Positions 27,023 through 36,665 of a stretch of 64,000 nucleotides of DNA are shown piece by piece (within the stretch, counting starts at the first letter, position 1; every line of letters begins with the position of its first letter). This DNA is from Ignisphaera cupida. GTDB lineage: Archaea > Thermoproteota > Thermoprotei_A > Sulfolobales > Ignisphaeraceae. The notes beneath the pieces were generated by a model. It was given only the letters and a program-made list of their open reading frames with translations, did not search any database and was not told the DNA's origin. A program made the position numbers and the translations under genes. Location: NCBI RefSeq assembly GCF_030186535.1, contig NZ_JASNVW010000003.1, positions 186,001-250,000 on the forward strand, in the 5' to 3' direction.

Positions 27023-29626
27023 TTGAATCGTGACATATCTGTGGCGAGTTTTTTTATGAGCTCTATTGAAACAGATCTTGATATGGATTTAAGGTTTTCT
27101 AGCTTAGTTGTGAAGGTTGATGGAAAGTCCATATCTGTTTGGCATAAAGATAAGCTTCTGTTGAATATTGATAGTGTTAGCAAACTTGATGTTGTTTGTG
27201 GAATTAGTGTATGCAGGCTTGTTGCTGTTACTAGCAATGGTGATAGAATTGATGTTGCCTATTTTACAAGAAGAAAGGAAGAGGCTTTTAGAAGATTTGC
27301 AGATGCATTTAATAGAGGATCTGAGTATGGTTTTGAGGAGAAAAAGCCTAGAGCACCATCAATAGGAACTATTAAGTGGCTTTGGAATATTCTAAGCAAA
27401 TACAAAAAGGCTTTAGTAATTGGCGTATCGTCATCGCTATTACTAACATTTATAGGTCTTTTACCACCATATCTAATGAAAATACTTATAGATAGTGTGT
27501 TGTTATCATCATCACCTTCAATAAGCTTATTTGTGATGATAATACTAGTACTTGTTGCATCACACATTATAATAGCATTAACAACAATATATAGAGGACT
27601 TGTTCTAAGCAGGCTTGGATACAAGGTTACAGTAGATCTTTCGGAAACTCTATATCGACATGTGATGAACTTGGATCTTCCACAAATAGAAGCTATTGGT
27701 GTTGGCAGACTCACCTCAAGAATAATTAACGATGTTAATAGCCTTAACTGGCTTCTTGTATGGGCTATTCCAGCTATAATATCAAATAGTTTTAGCATTG
27801 TTGCAACTAGTAGTGTAATGTTTTATTTAAACACAAAGCTTGCATTATTCATACTTGTTCCAACACCAGTCATAATATTGCTTATTCTCCGCTATAGAAA
27901 AAGATCTAGGTTTTTGTGGCATGCTAATTGGCGTAGAAGTTCAGAGCTCTATTCCAAAATCTATGAAACAATTCCTAATTATCTTATTGTTAAATCATTT
28001 GTGAAAGAGGATTATGAAGTTCAAACATTTAGATTTCTTTTAGATAGGGTTTATGAAAGTAATGTGGCAATTGCAAAACTAAATAATTGGACATGGCCTT
28101 TGCTAGGCTTTGTTCTAAATATTGCTACTGTTGGTATATGGTGGTATGGTGGTTTGCAGGTATTAAGTAGAAGAATGGAGCTTGGAACAATAACAGCATT
28201 TATATCATATGCATCGCAATTCTATGGCATTGTAAATAACCTAAGCAATCTTATTCCTGCTATGCAACAATCCCTAGTCTCAGCCGAGAGAATAAGGGAG
28301 TTGCTATCACTAACACCAAAGCTAAAAACTGGGAAGAATCTGTGCATAAATGATATAGATACCATAATTTTTGAAAATGTGTCATTTGGATATGATCCAC
28401 GAACACCAGTAATAAAGAACTTTAACCTTGTTGTTAGAAAAGGCGAGAAAATAGCAATTGTTGGAAAAAGCGGATCTGGAAAAACAACAATTGCAAAACT
28501 ATTGCTAAGATACTATGATGCCGACGAGGGTAGAATAATAGTTAATGACTATGACATAAAAGACTTGAATCCTAAATGCTTAAGAAGTAAAGTAGCCTAT
28601 GTTCCACAAGAAGTTGTTTTATTTGATGCAACAATAGGTCAAAACGTTGCCTATGGCTCAGGTAGTTACAACCCAATTGAAATTATTAAAGCCTGTAAAA
28701 TAGCTATGATACATGATGAAATAGTTAAAATGCCATTTGCTTATGACACTCCACTTGGTGAAAGAGGATCTCAAGTTTCTGGTGGACAGAGACAAAGACT
28801 TGCAATTGCTAGAGCAGTGTTGCTAAATCCAAGCCTATATCTATTTGATGAAGCTACATCAAATCTTGATGTAATAAATGAGAGAGAAGTTTTTATGACT
28901 ATAATGAATGTTGCCAAAAACAAAACAACTATATTTATAACCCATAACATTTTCGAGGTTATGCTAGCTGATAAAGTAATTGTTTTAGAGAATGGGATTA
29001 TTGTTGAAGAAGGGGATCCTCTAAGCCTTTTGCTAAACAAGAAATCAAAACTGTATAACATGTTTAAAGAGCAGTTGATTAGCGATGATGTAAGAGAGAT
29101 TTTAACTGTTATTGACATAGCTAAAAAGGAGCTGGATAAGAAATCACTAGAACTGAACATAGCAAAAGCAGAAGAGGTTAAGATAACTCCTTCAAGAACA
29201 TCGCAAGCCAAAGTAAACGTGGTTTATAGAGGTAAGAGCTACGCTGACGTTACACCAAAGCTTCTCTTTCCCATAACAGCTAGATATATTGTTGGTCTTT
29301 ACACAGATAATCAAAGCGAGGTTTTGATAATCGATGACTATAGAAAACTAGATGAGGAATCTAAAAAAGTATTAGAAAAGGCAATATCACTTAACAACAA
29401 GGTGTTTAAGATAAAAAGCATTAGAAAAGTCGATTTCAAAGGCGACTATCTTCAATGGGAGTTGGAAACAGACAGTGGTTTAACAACTATCGAGACTTAT
29501 GGTAGAAGAAGCATAATGATATTTAAAGACAAGGTTGTTATGAAAGATAGATACGACAACTTATTTGAGGCTTTGATTAGCGATTTAGATAATAGAAGCA
29601 TTAAAATAATTGAGGAAATGCTTTAA
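27023..29626 (+). CDS. ABC exporter with N-terminal extra domain and C-terminal DUF1854
   Basis: 867 residues. Residues 1-105 form a beta-rich, PH-like region; about 120-430 carry six membrane helices; the ATPase follows with Walker A GKSGSGKTT (about 478-486), signature VSGGQRQR (about 583), and Walker B with DEATSNLD. The C-terminal part (from about 742, FPITARYIVGLYTD) matches DUF1854, found in bacteria in ABC systems such as those linked to cyanophycin metabolism. Here all parts are on one chain, a homodimeric exporter of unknown substrate. TTG at 27023 is used; a GTG at 27041 is an alternative. Confidence 0.85.
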   Translation: MNRDISVASFFMSSIETDLDMDLRFSSLVVKVDGKSISVWHKDKLLLNIDSVSKLDVVCGISVCRLVAVTSNGDRIDVAYFTRRKEEAFRRFADAFNRGSEYGFEEKKPRAPSIGTIKWLWNILSKYKKALVIGVSSSLLLTFIGLLPPYLMKILIDSVLLSSSPSISLFVMIILVLVASHIIIALTTIYRGLVLSRLGYKVTVDLSETLYRHVMNLDLPQIEAIGVGRLTSRIINDVNSLNWLLVWAIPAIISNSFSIVATSSVMFYLNTKLALFILVPTPVIILLILRYRKRSRFLWHANWRRSSELYSKIYETIPNYLIVKSFVKEDYEVQTFRFLLDRVYESNVAIAKLNNWTWPLLGFVLNIATVGIWWYGGLQVLSRRMELGTITAFISYASQFYGIVNNLSNLIPAMQQSLVSAERIRELLSLTPKLKTGKNLCINDIDTIIFENVSFGYDPRTPVIKNFNLVVRKGEKIAIVGKSGSGKTTIAKLLLRYYDADEGRIIVNDYDIKDLNPKCLRSKVAYVPQEVVLFDATIGQNVAYGSGSYNPIEIIKACKIAMIHDEIVKMPFAYDTPLGERGSQVSGGQRQRLAIARAVLLNPSLYLFDEATSNLDVINEREVFMTIMNVAKNKTTIFITHNIFEVMLADKVIVLENGIIVEEGDPLSLLLNKKSKLYNMFKEQLISDDVREILTVIDIAKKELDKKSLELNIAKAEEVKITPSRTSQAKVNVVYRGKSYADVTPKLLFPITARYIVGLYTDNQSEVLIIDDYRKLDEESKKVLEKAISLNNKVFKIKSIRKVDFKGDYLQWELETDSGLTTIETYGRRSIMIFKDKVVMKDRYDNLFEALISDLDNRSIKIIEEML

Positions 29627-29663
29627 GCAACAAAATCTCTAAAATCTTGCATACCCAACTAAT

Positions 29664-30368
29664 TCAATGAGCAAACCAAAGGAATGCAACTACTCCAAAT
29701 ACTGCTAAGGTGATTTGAGCTAGAACTGTTTTTCTGCTGTATATTGGTTTTGGTGCATATCTAAATTGCTTTAGGTAAACCCCTTCGCTAAATTGTGTAA
29801 CAATTTCATCACCTCTAATGAAAAGCATTGCCAGGGTTTTCCAAGTTTTTTCCTTTTTCAACCCATGAATATATAGCATTTCACTTGATTCTTTCAGCAA
29901 CTGAGATGCTATTCTCCAAAAATATTCTATTGCAAGCGACGTTGCTGTTGAGAATTTGCTCACAAGATAACACAGCTCTGAAATGTTTAGTGTGTGTATA
30001 AGTGTGAACACTATTAACGATCCTATCTCTGCTCTCATAAAAACATCTATAAATGATGCTGGGTTTAGGAGCCCTTTCCCAGAGAGTGTGTATAGAAGGT
30101 TTGTTAGCCCCATCCATGTAGCTGGAACCAGCGAAACCAGAGCAGCATAAGCCAAAGCTTTTGCAATGCCAAAAACAATGTAGAATGTTGAGATTGCTGC
30201 AAGTATTGGTATTGATACAACAGGATTTTTTATTGTTATGTAAAGCGAGAGAATAGTGAATGCTAACTGAATTGCTGTAGAGCCTTTTCGAGCTTCAACA
30301 AAACCATAGAGAAATAGTGATCTAAGCAGTAATAGCACTATTCTTGAAAAAACCTTTGAAAAGCTCAT
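29664..30368 (-). CDS. ECF transporter transmembrane (T) component
   Basis: 234 residues from ATG at 30368, which overlaps the stop of the ATPase gene (ATGA). Several hydrophobic helices, and a cytoplasmic helix region with EMLYIHGLKKEKTW, the kind of Ala/Arg/Gly coupling motif area through which EcfT contacts the ATPases. With the two upstream genes it forms a complete energy-coupling-factor vitamin/cofactor importer. Confidence 0.75.
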   Translation of the reverse strand: MSFSKVFSRIVLLLLRSLFLYGFVEARKGSTAIQLAFTILSLYITIKNPVVSIPILAAISTFYIVFGIAKALAYAALVSLVPATWMGLTNLLYTLSGKGLLNPASFIDVFMRAEIGSLIVFTLIHTLNISELCYLVSKFSTATSLAIEYFWRIASQLLKESSEMLYIHGLKKEKTWKTLAMLFIRGDEIVTQFSEGVYLKQFRYAPKPIYSRKTVLAQITLAVFGVVAFLWFAH

Positions 30369-31660
30369 GAACACACACCTATAATCTTAGTTGCAACATG
30401 TTCTATTTCAGCACCGTGACTAGCAACAACAATTGCTGAGCCACGTTCTCGAAGCATTGTTAAAAGCTTTAAAATGGCTATTGCATTCCAAGGATCTAAA
30501 CCAACTGTTGGCTCATCAATTAACAGGGCCTTGGGTTGTTTAATAAATGCTGAGGCTATTGCTAATCTTCTTCTCTCACCACTACTCAGAAAAGCTATTG
30601 GAGTATTCAAAACATTTTCCAAGCCGGCAATTCTAGCTATTTCAACATTCCACTGAATTTCATCACCAGCTGTAGGATTTGATATGTAATGTAAGGGGTT
30701 TTCTGGCACAAGCTGAATGCCTTTAGCATACTTCTTGACAATGCCTTTACTAGGCTTTAGAACTCCTGCCAAAATTTTTAATAGTGTTGACTTGCCCTTT
30801 CCAGAAGAGCCTCTAAGCCAAACAAGTTCTCCTGAGAAGACAGTAAATGAAATGTTTTTCAATATGTACTCTGGTGAGTCAGGATATTTAAACCACAAAT
30901 TATTAACCTCAAATATCTTGTTTTCCCCAATACCTGTTTTATCAATGTTCCTTAGCATTTCTTTAAGTTTTTTAAAGTCCTCGTATACAGGTGTTTGAAT
31001 AGGGTCTTCAAATAATGTTCCAACTCCATTCTCGATGTAAAGAACCTTGTCTATTATGCCACGCCACGTAAAAACATCGTGATCAACAACAATAACTGTG
31101 ACACCACATTCTGAAGCAACTTTAATAGCGTCAATAACATTCTTCACAGATTCTTTATCAAGATAAGACGTTATTTCATCTATTAACACAATCTTCGCAT
31201 TGGACACCAGCGCTTCTAGAAGAGCTATTCTCTGTGCTTCTCCAGCACTAAGATTCATTGCAGAATCAAACAACTTGTTGTAAACCCCAATTCTTCTAGC
31301 AATCTCCTCTACAACATCAATACTAACACCACTATTCTTAAACATTATATCCATTATTGGATAAGGAGATGATATTGAATACCACGGTTCTTGAGAAACA
31401 TAATAAAGGTATTTTGATGCTTTATAAGCATCATTAATATGTTCACCATAGACTGTTACAGCTCCTTGCACATGTAAATTATATAACTCTCTAGCAATAC
31501 CCACTATACTTCTCAACAGGGTTGTTTTTCCAGAGCCCGATCTTCCAACAACTAAAAGCTTTTCGCCTTCACTAAGAGAAAAACTTATGTTTTTTAAAAT
31601 TATTTTTGTAGATGATTTAACAAAAAGGTTTCTAACCTCTAGAGCCTCTGGCTTTTTCAA
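30365..31660 (-). CDS. ECF transporter fused ATPase (two ABC domains in one chain)
   Basis: 431 residues made of two complete ABC domains. The first has Walker A GRSGSGKTT, signature NLSAGEAQR and Walker B IVLIDEITSYLD; the second has GSSGKGKST, FLSSGERRR and ALLIDEPTVGLD. In most ECF systems EcfA and EcfA' are separate. The gene overlaps the S component upstream by 29 nt and the T component downstream by 4 nt. Confidence 0.88.
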   Translation of the reverse strand: MKKPEALEVRNLFVKSSTKIILKNISFSLSEGEKLLVVGRSGSGKTTLLRSIVGIARELYNLHVQGAVTVYGEHINDAYKASKYLYYVSQEPWYSISSPYPIMDIMFKNSGVSIDVVEEIARRIGVYNKLFDSAMNLSAGEAQRIALLEALVSNAKIVLIDEITSYLDKESVKNVIDAIKVASECGVTVIVVDHDVFTWRGIIDKVLYIENGVGTLFEDPIQTPVYEDFKKLKEMLRNIDKTGIGENKIFEVNNLWFKYPDSPEYILKNISFTVFSGELVWLRGSSGKGKSTLLKILAGVLKPSKGIVKKYAKGIQLVPENPLHYISNPTAGDEIQWNVEIARIAGLENVLNTPIAFLSSGERRRLAIASAFIKQPKALLIDEPTVGLDPWNAIAILKLLTMLRERGSAIVVASHGAEIEHVATKIIGVCS

Positions 31661-32402
31661 TGAATTGCACCAGTGGATATGCCAAGACTATGCCAGCTAC
31701 AAACTGCCCTATATTTACAGGTATTTCAAATATTGCGGCTATGGATTCTCTATGGAGTATAACTGGATTTGAAACAAAATATTCATAAAGAAAATACCCT
31801 GTAACCATTATCAGTCCACCAACAGCCATGGAAACAACATATGGCTTGCCCCACACAAAAATAGATGTCAATGCGATAACAATGAATAGAACTGCTATAA
31901 TAACCCACGCTATTGGCGGTAAAAACACTTTGAGATTTGGTATTGGCATGGAAATTCCAAAAACTGTTGTTGGCGTCCATGAAAACTCAATAGCAACAAC
32001 TCCCACACCAAAAGACAAAGCCACAACAACATATGTTAAAACAGCTGCTAAAACCACAGCAACAATTCTAATAATGTTAACAACACCTTTGCTTTGTGGT
32101 TTTAAGCGAAGCCACTTAATAAGCTTTGCCACAACAAATCCTTCTGAAAACTTTATAACAAATGTTGCTGGCGCGAAATACCAGTAACCCAAAACCATAT
32201 CAGCTAAAGCTGGTCCTAAGCCAGATGCTATTGCAACTATGAGTGGTTGAGCCATGAAAGCTATTGTGTATATCGCTGCCTCACCTAGGTTAAAGTATCC
32301 ACCAGTTGCTGGTGTTTCAACTGTTAAAAGCACTGTTGCAATAAAAGTTATAATTGTGTAAACAACAACTCTAACAACGTTTTCCAGCTTTGTGCTGGTC
32401 AT
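31632..32402 (-). CDS. ECF transporter substrate-binding (S) component
   Basis: 256 residues with about six to seven membrane helices. The N-terminal pattern YFNLGEAAIYTIAFM, then GPALADMVLGYWYFAPATFV and IKFSEG, is the hallmark of S components of the ECF family. Substrate not determinable from sequence. First gene of the S-AA-T operon. Confidence 0.85.
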   Translation of the reverse strand: MTSTKLENVVRVVVYTIITFIATVLLTVETPATGGYFNLGEAAIYTIAFMAQPLIVAIASGLGPALADMVLGYWYFAPATFVIKFSEGFVVAKLIKWLRLKPQSKGVVNIIRIVAVVLAAVLTYVVVALSFGVGVVAIEFSWTPTTVFGISMPIPNLKVFLPPIAWVIIAVLFIVIALTSIFVWGKPYVVSMAVGGLIMVTGYFLYEYFVSNPVILHRESIAAIFEIPVNIGQFVAGIVLAYPLVQFIEKARGSRG

Positions 32403-32435
32403 AGCATCGCCATGTCTATTAAAAACATATGATTC

Positions 32436-32446
32436 AATATATAAGC
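32436..32446 (-). promoter_or_regulatory. TATA box of the ECF transporter operon
   Basis: The minus strand reads gcttatatatt, ending about 34 nt before the ATG at 32402. This implies a very short leader. Confidence 0.5.
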
Positions 32447-32549
32447 TTTAATCGAAGTATCTAATCGAAGTATGTAAGTAGAGAAAATTATGTTGTGAAA
32501 ACGTGTTTATAACATATTATCAGCTTAAAAAAGTTATTGTGATAATGTC

Positions 32550-32801
32550 ATGAAACTAAGTTATAGATTGAAAGATGTTATAGCCTATTTAACAACAGTA
32601 CTATCCCCAGTTATTACATTGATAAAAATCGATTTTATAAAAAGTAATGTGGCATTCATCTTAAACTTTTTGTATTCAGATCCAATGCTAAAGGCTTTAA
32701 CATATCTACTTTTGATTTCCATAATCAATTCCTTTTTGATATTAGGCTTAGGCATAGTTGCTCTAATCAAAAAATTGAATAAGCCCTTTTCTAGGTTATA
32801 G
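32550..32801 (+). CDS. Small membrane protein
   Basis: 83 residues with two hydrophobic segments (about 12-32 and 48-73) and a basic C-terminus (KKLNKPFSRL). It precedes the ParA-like gene by 48 nt. No family recognised. Confidence 0.45.
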   Translation: MKLSYRLKDVIAYLTTVLSPVITLIKIDFIKSNVAFILNFLYSDPMLKALTYLLLISIINSFLILGLGIVALIKKLNKPFSRL

Positions 32802-32849
32802 AATAAGAAAAGTTTAATAATTTTTTAAGAGTTGATAAATTTGTGTTGA

Positions 32850-33740
32850 GTGGTTTTTGTGCCAAGGGTTGTTGCTATTGCAAACTATAAGGGGGGTGTT
32901 GGAAAAACAACTTTAGCAAGTGTTATAGCCGCAACATTATCTGAAAGATTTGGAAGACGTGTTTTGATTGTTGATGCTGATCCACAGGCTAACATCACAG
33001 AGGTTTTTATCCCTCCCACAAGTTTTGAAAAGCTTCTTGGTTTTTCGAAAACTCATCAGAAGGTTTTTTCTATTGAGTGGATAGCTGGTTCTGGAGAACC
33101 TGTCATTTACAGAGTTAGTGATAACTTAGCAGTTATTCCTTCAAAGCCTGAGTATATCGGCTTAGCCAAATATGTTATAGTTCCTGCTGAGAGAATATAT
33201 AGTCTCAGAAATGATGTTGATCAAAAGCTTTCAGAATTTGAATATGTAATCCTAGATCTTCCACCACAAATGTATGGATTGATAGGGCCTTTAATAAAAA
33301 TGGCTGATGCACTAATATCACCTGTAACCAAAACAAGTTTTGCTTTAACAGCTCTCTACTATCTAATTAGAGATATTAGGGGTACCCCCCCAAATGATAA
33401 ACCACCATTTATTGGAGCTGTTTTGACTAGGTTTAGAACTATTGAGAAAATCAATATAGATATTTATAGAAGAAGAACAAAAAGGATTGTAGAAGAGGCC
33501 TACTCATCATATGGTATGAAGTGGGAGCTCGAGGGAAAAATACCTTCCCCAGTTTTTGAAAATGTGTTTTTTGCACATCCAAAGTTAGCAGATATAAGAG
33601 CTTTGCCTTTTGATCCTAGCGAAAATGTTAGGCTTTTAAGAGTTTTGAGAGGAAGAGTCAAATATGCTCCTAGCATAATATCTTTTGTAGAGCCCTTGGT
33701 TAAAGAAGTTGAGCATAGGGTTAGCAAAGCATTGGAGTAG
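32850..33740 (+). CDS. ParA/Soj-family ATPase
   Basis: 296 residues. A deviant Walker A, KGGVGKTT (about residues 14-21), is followed by DADPQANI and, in the middle, a Walker B region ILDLPPQM. These are the features of ParA/MinD-like partitioning ATPases. No ParB-like partner or centromere-like repeat is next to it, so the cargo is unknown; a chromosome segregation, or a positioning role, is possible. Starts with GTG at 32850 (GTG at 32859 also possible). Confidence 0.85.
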   Translation: MVFVPRVVAIANYKGGVGKTTLASVIAATLSERFGRRVLIVDADPQANITEVFIPPTSFEKLLGFSKTHQKVFSIEWIAGSGEPVIYRVSDNLAVIPSKPEYIGLAKYVIVPAERIYSLRNDVDQKLSEFEYVILDLPPQMYGLIGPLIKMADALISPVTKTSFALTALYYLIRDIRGTPPNDKPPFIGAVLTRFRTIEKINIDIYRRRTKRIVEEAYSSYGMKWELEGKIPSPVFENVFFAHPKLADIRALPFDPSENVRLLRVLRGRVKYAPSIISFVEPLVKEVEHRVSKALE

Positions 33741-34286
33741 CTATGGCAATGGATTACCAAAAGAGTTTAGATATGCTATATCCCTAAGCTCTTTTCTAGG
33801 CCTTGGATAAGGAATCTCAGCAGGATATCCCATTGCAATCATAGCAATTGGTATGTAGCTACTTGGCAAGTTGAGAATTCTTTGAATATCTTCCACATTC
33901 CTAAGTGTGTGTATCCATACAGTGCCAAGCCCATGCGCATGAGCAGCTAGAATTATGTACATTGCAGCATTTGCGCAATCAATATGGAATGAGTCAGGTG
34001 ATTCATTCTTGTTACATGCCACCACAATACATATTGGAGCTTCCTCCAATGGATATGCCCATTTATGAATTTTTGCAAGCTTGTTTTTAACAACAGAGTC
34101 TGTAACAACAATGAATATCCAGGGCTGTTTATTCCAAGCGCTTGGAGCATATCGAGCAACATCTAGAATTTTCTTCACAAGATCAATTGGAATAGACTCT
34201 TGCTTAAACCTTCTAACGCTTCTTCTACTAAGCAAAAATTTTATAAGTGTCTCACTATTCACAGACAATTTAACCACTTGCCACAT
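33741..34286 (-). CDS. Nitroreductase-family FMN protein
   Basis: 181 residues. The N-terminal RRSVRRFKQESIP and APSAWNKQPWIFIVV are FMN-binding motifs of the family, and a Gly-rich GLGTVWI motif occurs near residue 122. Likely an FMN-dependent NAD(P)H oxidoreductase of unknown substrate. It ends immediately next to the ParA-like gene in convergent orientation. Confidence 0.9.
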   Translation of the reverse strand: MWQVVKLSVNSETLIKFLLSRRSVRRFKQESIPIDLVKKILDVARYAPSAWNKQPWIFIVVTDSVVKNKLAKIHKWAYPLEEAPICIVVACNKNESPDSFHIDCANAAMYIILAAHAHGLGTVWIHTLRNVEDIQRILNLPSSYIPIAMIAMGYPAEIPYPRPRKELRDIAYLNSFGNPLP

Positions 34287-34353
34287 AATTTAGTGGTATA
34301 TATCGAAATAAGAGCTTATAGTTGCTAGAGACACTGTTTAGAGGTGTGGCTAT

Positions 34354-34734
34354 GTGAAGAGAAAAAGTATTTTTGTATCTGCTGATGGTGTTAGAATAGC
34401 TATTGAAATAGATAGTATCGAGAGAACAGCTTTCTTCAATCTCTATGGATTAGATGTGTGCACATCCAAATATAGAATGATTAGACTTCTGGATTTGTTG
34501 AATAGTCTCAGAGCATACATAGCATTGTATAAAACACCTAGTAAAAGATTTGATAGTGGATGCATAACTATTTTAAGTGAAGACACTGCTGGATGGAGTA
34601 TTATAAAAAATTTGTGTAATGAAAAAGGTCTTAACAGTGATGAGGAGTGTATTCACCATGTACTAGACATAATAACTCAGTTTATTCACGATATAATATC
34701 CTTTCAGTGGATAGAAATGGGATCTGTAGCGTGA
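34354..34734 (+). CDS. Hypothetical protein
   Basis: 126 residues from GTG at 34354, with gaggtg upstream. N-terminal strand-rich part (SIFVSADGVRIAIEIDSIE) and helical C-terminus. The stop codon is 6 nt before the LysE-family gene, so the two may be co-transcribed. Not recognised. Confidence 0.5.
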   Translation: MKRKSIFVSADGVRIAIEIDSIERTAFFNLYGLDVCTSKYRMIRLLDLLNSLRAYIALYKTPSKRFDSGCITILSEDTAGWSIIKNLCNEKGLNSDEECIHHVLDIITQFIHDIISFQWIEMGSVA

Positions 34735-34740
34735 TGTTTA

Positions 34741-35388
34741 ATGGATAAAATAGTTTCGCTTGCTCTTCAAACAATTATGGTAACACCATCAGGAGCCTTG
34801 AGCCCAGGCCCACTAACAATTGCAACAATGTCCATTGGTGTGAAATCTGGTTGGAGAGGTGGTGCCCTGGTTGCCTTGGGTCACATGCTTTTCGAGTTTC
34901 CATATATTTTAGCACTTACAACAATGTTTAGTGAAGTGAATAGAATTTTGTCAACATCTATTGGCAATGTCATAGCTGTTGCTGGAGTCATTATAATACT
35001 GTATTTTGCTTATATGCTTCTAAGAGATGCTGCAAAGGGTTTTAATCTAGCTACTAGAAAATCGCATTTCTATGGCAATCCAATTGTTGTAGGCTTTTTC
35101 TTTACAGCATTAAACGTATTCTTTCTACTGTGGTGGATTAGTATAGGAATGACATTGATTTCAACTATAGCCTCTCTTGGAATTTTCTCAATACTTGTTA
35201 TGTACCCTGCTCATGTTTGGATGGATTTTTTATGGCTTATGGCGGTTGCTGAAGCCACTAAAAAGGGATCTAAACTTCTTAGTGAAAAAGGTTATAGAGT
35301 TATGCTAGGCTTTTTCGGATTGCTTTTAATAATCTTTGCAGTAAACATTGTTTTAAAGAGGTTCGCAGGATTGTCAATAATACCCTAA
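34741..35388 (+). CDS. LysE/RhtB-family amino-acid exporter
   Basis: 215 residues, about six membrane helices. The N-terminal TPSGALSPGPLTIATMSIG, with its SPGP motif, followed by GWRGGALVALGHMLFE is the family hallmark. Likely exports an amino acid or similar metabolite; substrate not visible. Confidence 0.85.
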   Translation: MDKIVSLALQTIMVTPSGALSPGPLTIATMSIGVKSGWRGGALVALGHMLFEFPYILALTTMFSEVNRILSTSIGNVIAVAGVIIILYFAYMLLRDAAKGFNLATRKSHFYGNPIVVGFFFTALNVFFLLWWISIGMTLISTIASLGIFSILVMYPAHVWMDFLWLMAVAEATKKGSKLLSEKGYRVMLGFFGLLLIIFAVNIVLKRFAGLSIIP

Positions 35389-35445
35389 ACCTTTATAACC
35401 CTGGCTAAATCTTCATTAGTATTAGCAAGTTGGTGATGAGCTTTT

Positions 35446-36612
35446 GTGGAAATAGAGGAAATTCATATAACTCCATGGGAGGCAGAGGCTTTTGTAGATT
35501 ATGAAAGACTTGTAAAGATTTTTGGTGCAAAACCGTTAACGGATAGAGAAGTTGATATGCTAGCAAATGTTGCTGGAGAAGTTCATGTAATGATTAGGAG
35601 AAGAGTGTTCTATTCTCACAGAGATTTTGACATATTTTTAGAGGCATACAAATCTGGAAGAAGATGTGCTTTATATACTGGCAGAGGTCCATCGGGACAT
35701 ACACATCTTGGTCACATTCTTCCATGGATATTTACAAAGTGGTTGCAGGATAAACTTGGACTAGAGCTATTCTTTCAAATGACTGACGATGAGAAGTATT
35801 GGCATAGTGAATCAGGGTCTCTGGAAGAGTTCAATAGCTTAGCATATGAAAACATTCTTGACCTAGCTGCTCTTGGCTTAGACCCATCGAAAACCCATGT
35901 CATTATCGATTCTGAGGATATTAGCTATTTATATCCAATAGCTATAAAAATTGCTAAGAAAATCACATATTCCACACAAAAAGCATCATTTGGATTTACA
36001 GACTCAACAAACATTGGAATGATCTACTACCCAGTTCTTCAAATGGCTGTAGCATTTCTACCATCAGAACTATACAGAGACCAGGTAATGGTTTTAATTC
36101 CTGCCGGAATAGACCAGGATCCATACTGGAGACTCACAAGAGATATTGCACCATCGCTTAACTATCCAAAACCAGCTCAGATACATAACAAGCTTCTTCC
36201 AGGACTTGGAATAGGAGGAAAAATGTCTTCATCAAAACCAGAAACGGCAATATATACAACAGATCCACCTGATGTAGCAAAGCAAAAAATAATGAAGGCA
36301 TTTACAGGAGGTCAGCCAACAGCACAACTGCAGAGAAAGTATGGGGGTAATCCAGATGCTTGCCCTATTTACAAAATGTATGAAATGCTTTTTGAAGATG
36401 ATGATAAAAAGCTTTTAGATAGATACAATGCATGTAAAACAGGCAATTTATTATGTGGGGAATGCAAAGCTGAGCTAGCAGAAAGAGTGGCAAAATTTTT
36501 AATTAATCACCAGGAAAGAAGAGGAAAGGCTTTGAACTATGTAGAGAAGTATTTAATTAGACACAAATTTGATGTGCCAAAGGTTAGAAACCCAAACCGT
36601 AACACAAAATAA
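35446..36612 (+). CDS. trpS: Tryptophanyl-tRNA synthetase
   Basis: 388 residues, archaeal/eukaryal type of TrpRS. Class I signature motifs are GPSGHTHLGH (about residues 81-90, the HIGH equivalent) and KMSSSKPETA (about 258, the KMSKS equivalent). The N-terminal ITPWEAEAFVDYERLVKIFG region is the typical archaeal cap. It charges tRNA-Trp. GTG at 35446 is preceded by ggtgatga. Confidence 0.95.
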   Translation: MEIEEIHITPWEAEAFVDYERLVKIFGAKPLTDREVDMLANVAGEVHVMIRRRVFYSHRDFDIFLEAYKSGRRCALYTGRGPSGHTHLGHILPWIFTKWLQDKLGLELFFQMTDDEKYWHSESGSLEEFNSLAYENILDLAALGLDPSKTHVIIDSEDISYLYPIAIKIAKKITYSTQKASFGFTDSTNIGMIYYPVLQMAVAFLPSELYRDQVMVLIPAGIDQDPYWRLTRDIAPSLNYPKPAQIHNKLLPGLGIGGKMSSSKPETAIYTTDPPDVAKQKIMKAFTGGQPTAQLQRKYGGNPDACPIYKMYEMLFEDDDKKLLDRYNACKTGNLLCGECKAELAERVAKFLINHQERRGKALNYVEKYLIRHKFDVPKVRNPNRNTK

Positions 36613-36665
36613 TGTTATAATCAAAAGCTCAGATGCATCACCGTATTACAGCAAATCATGTATTA

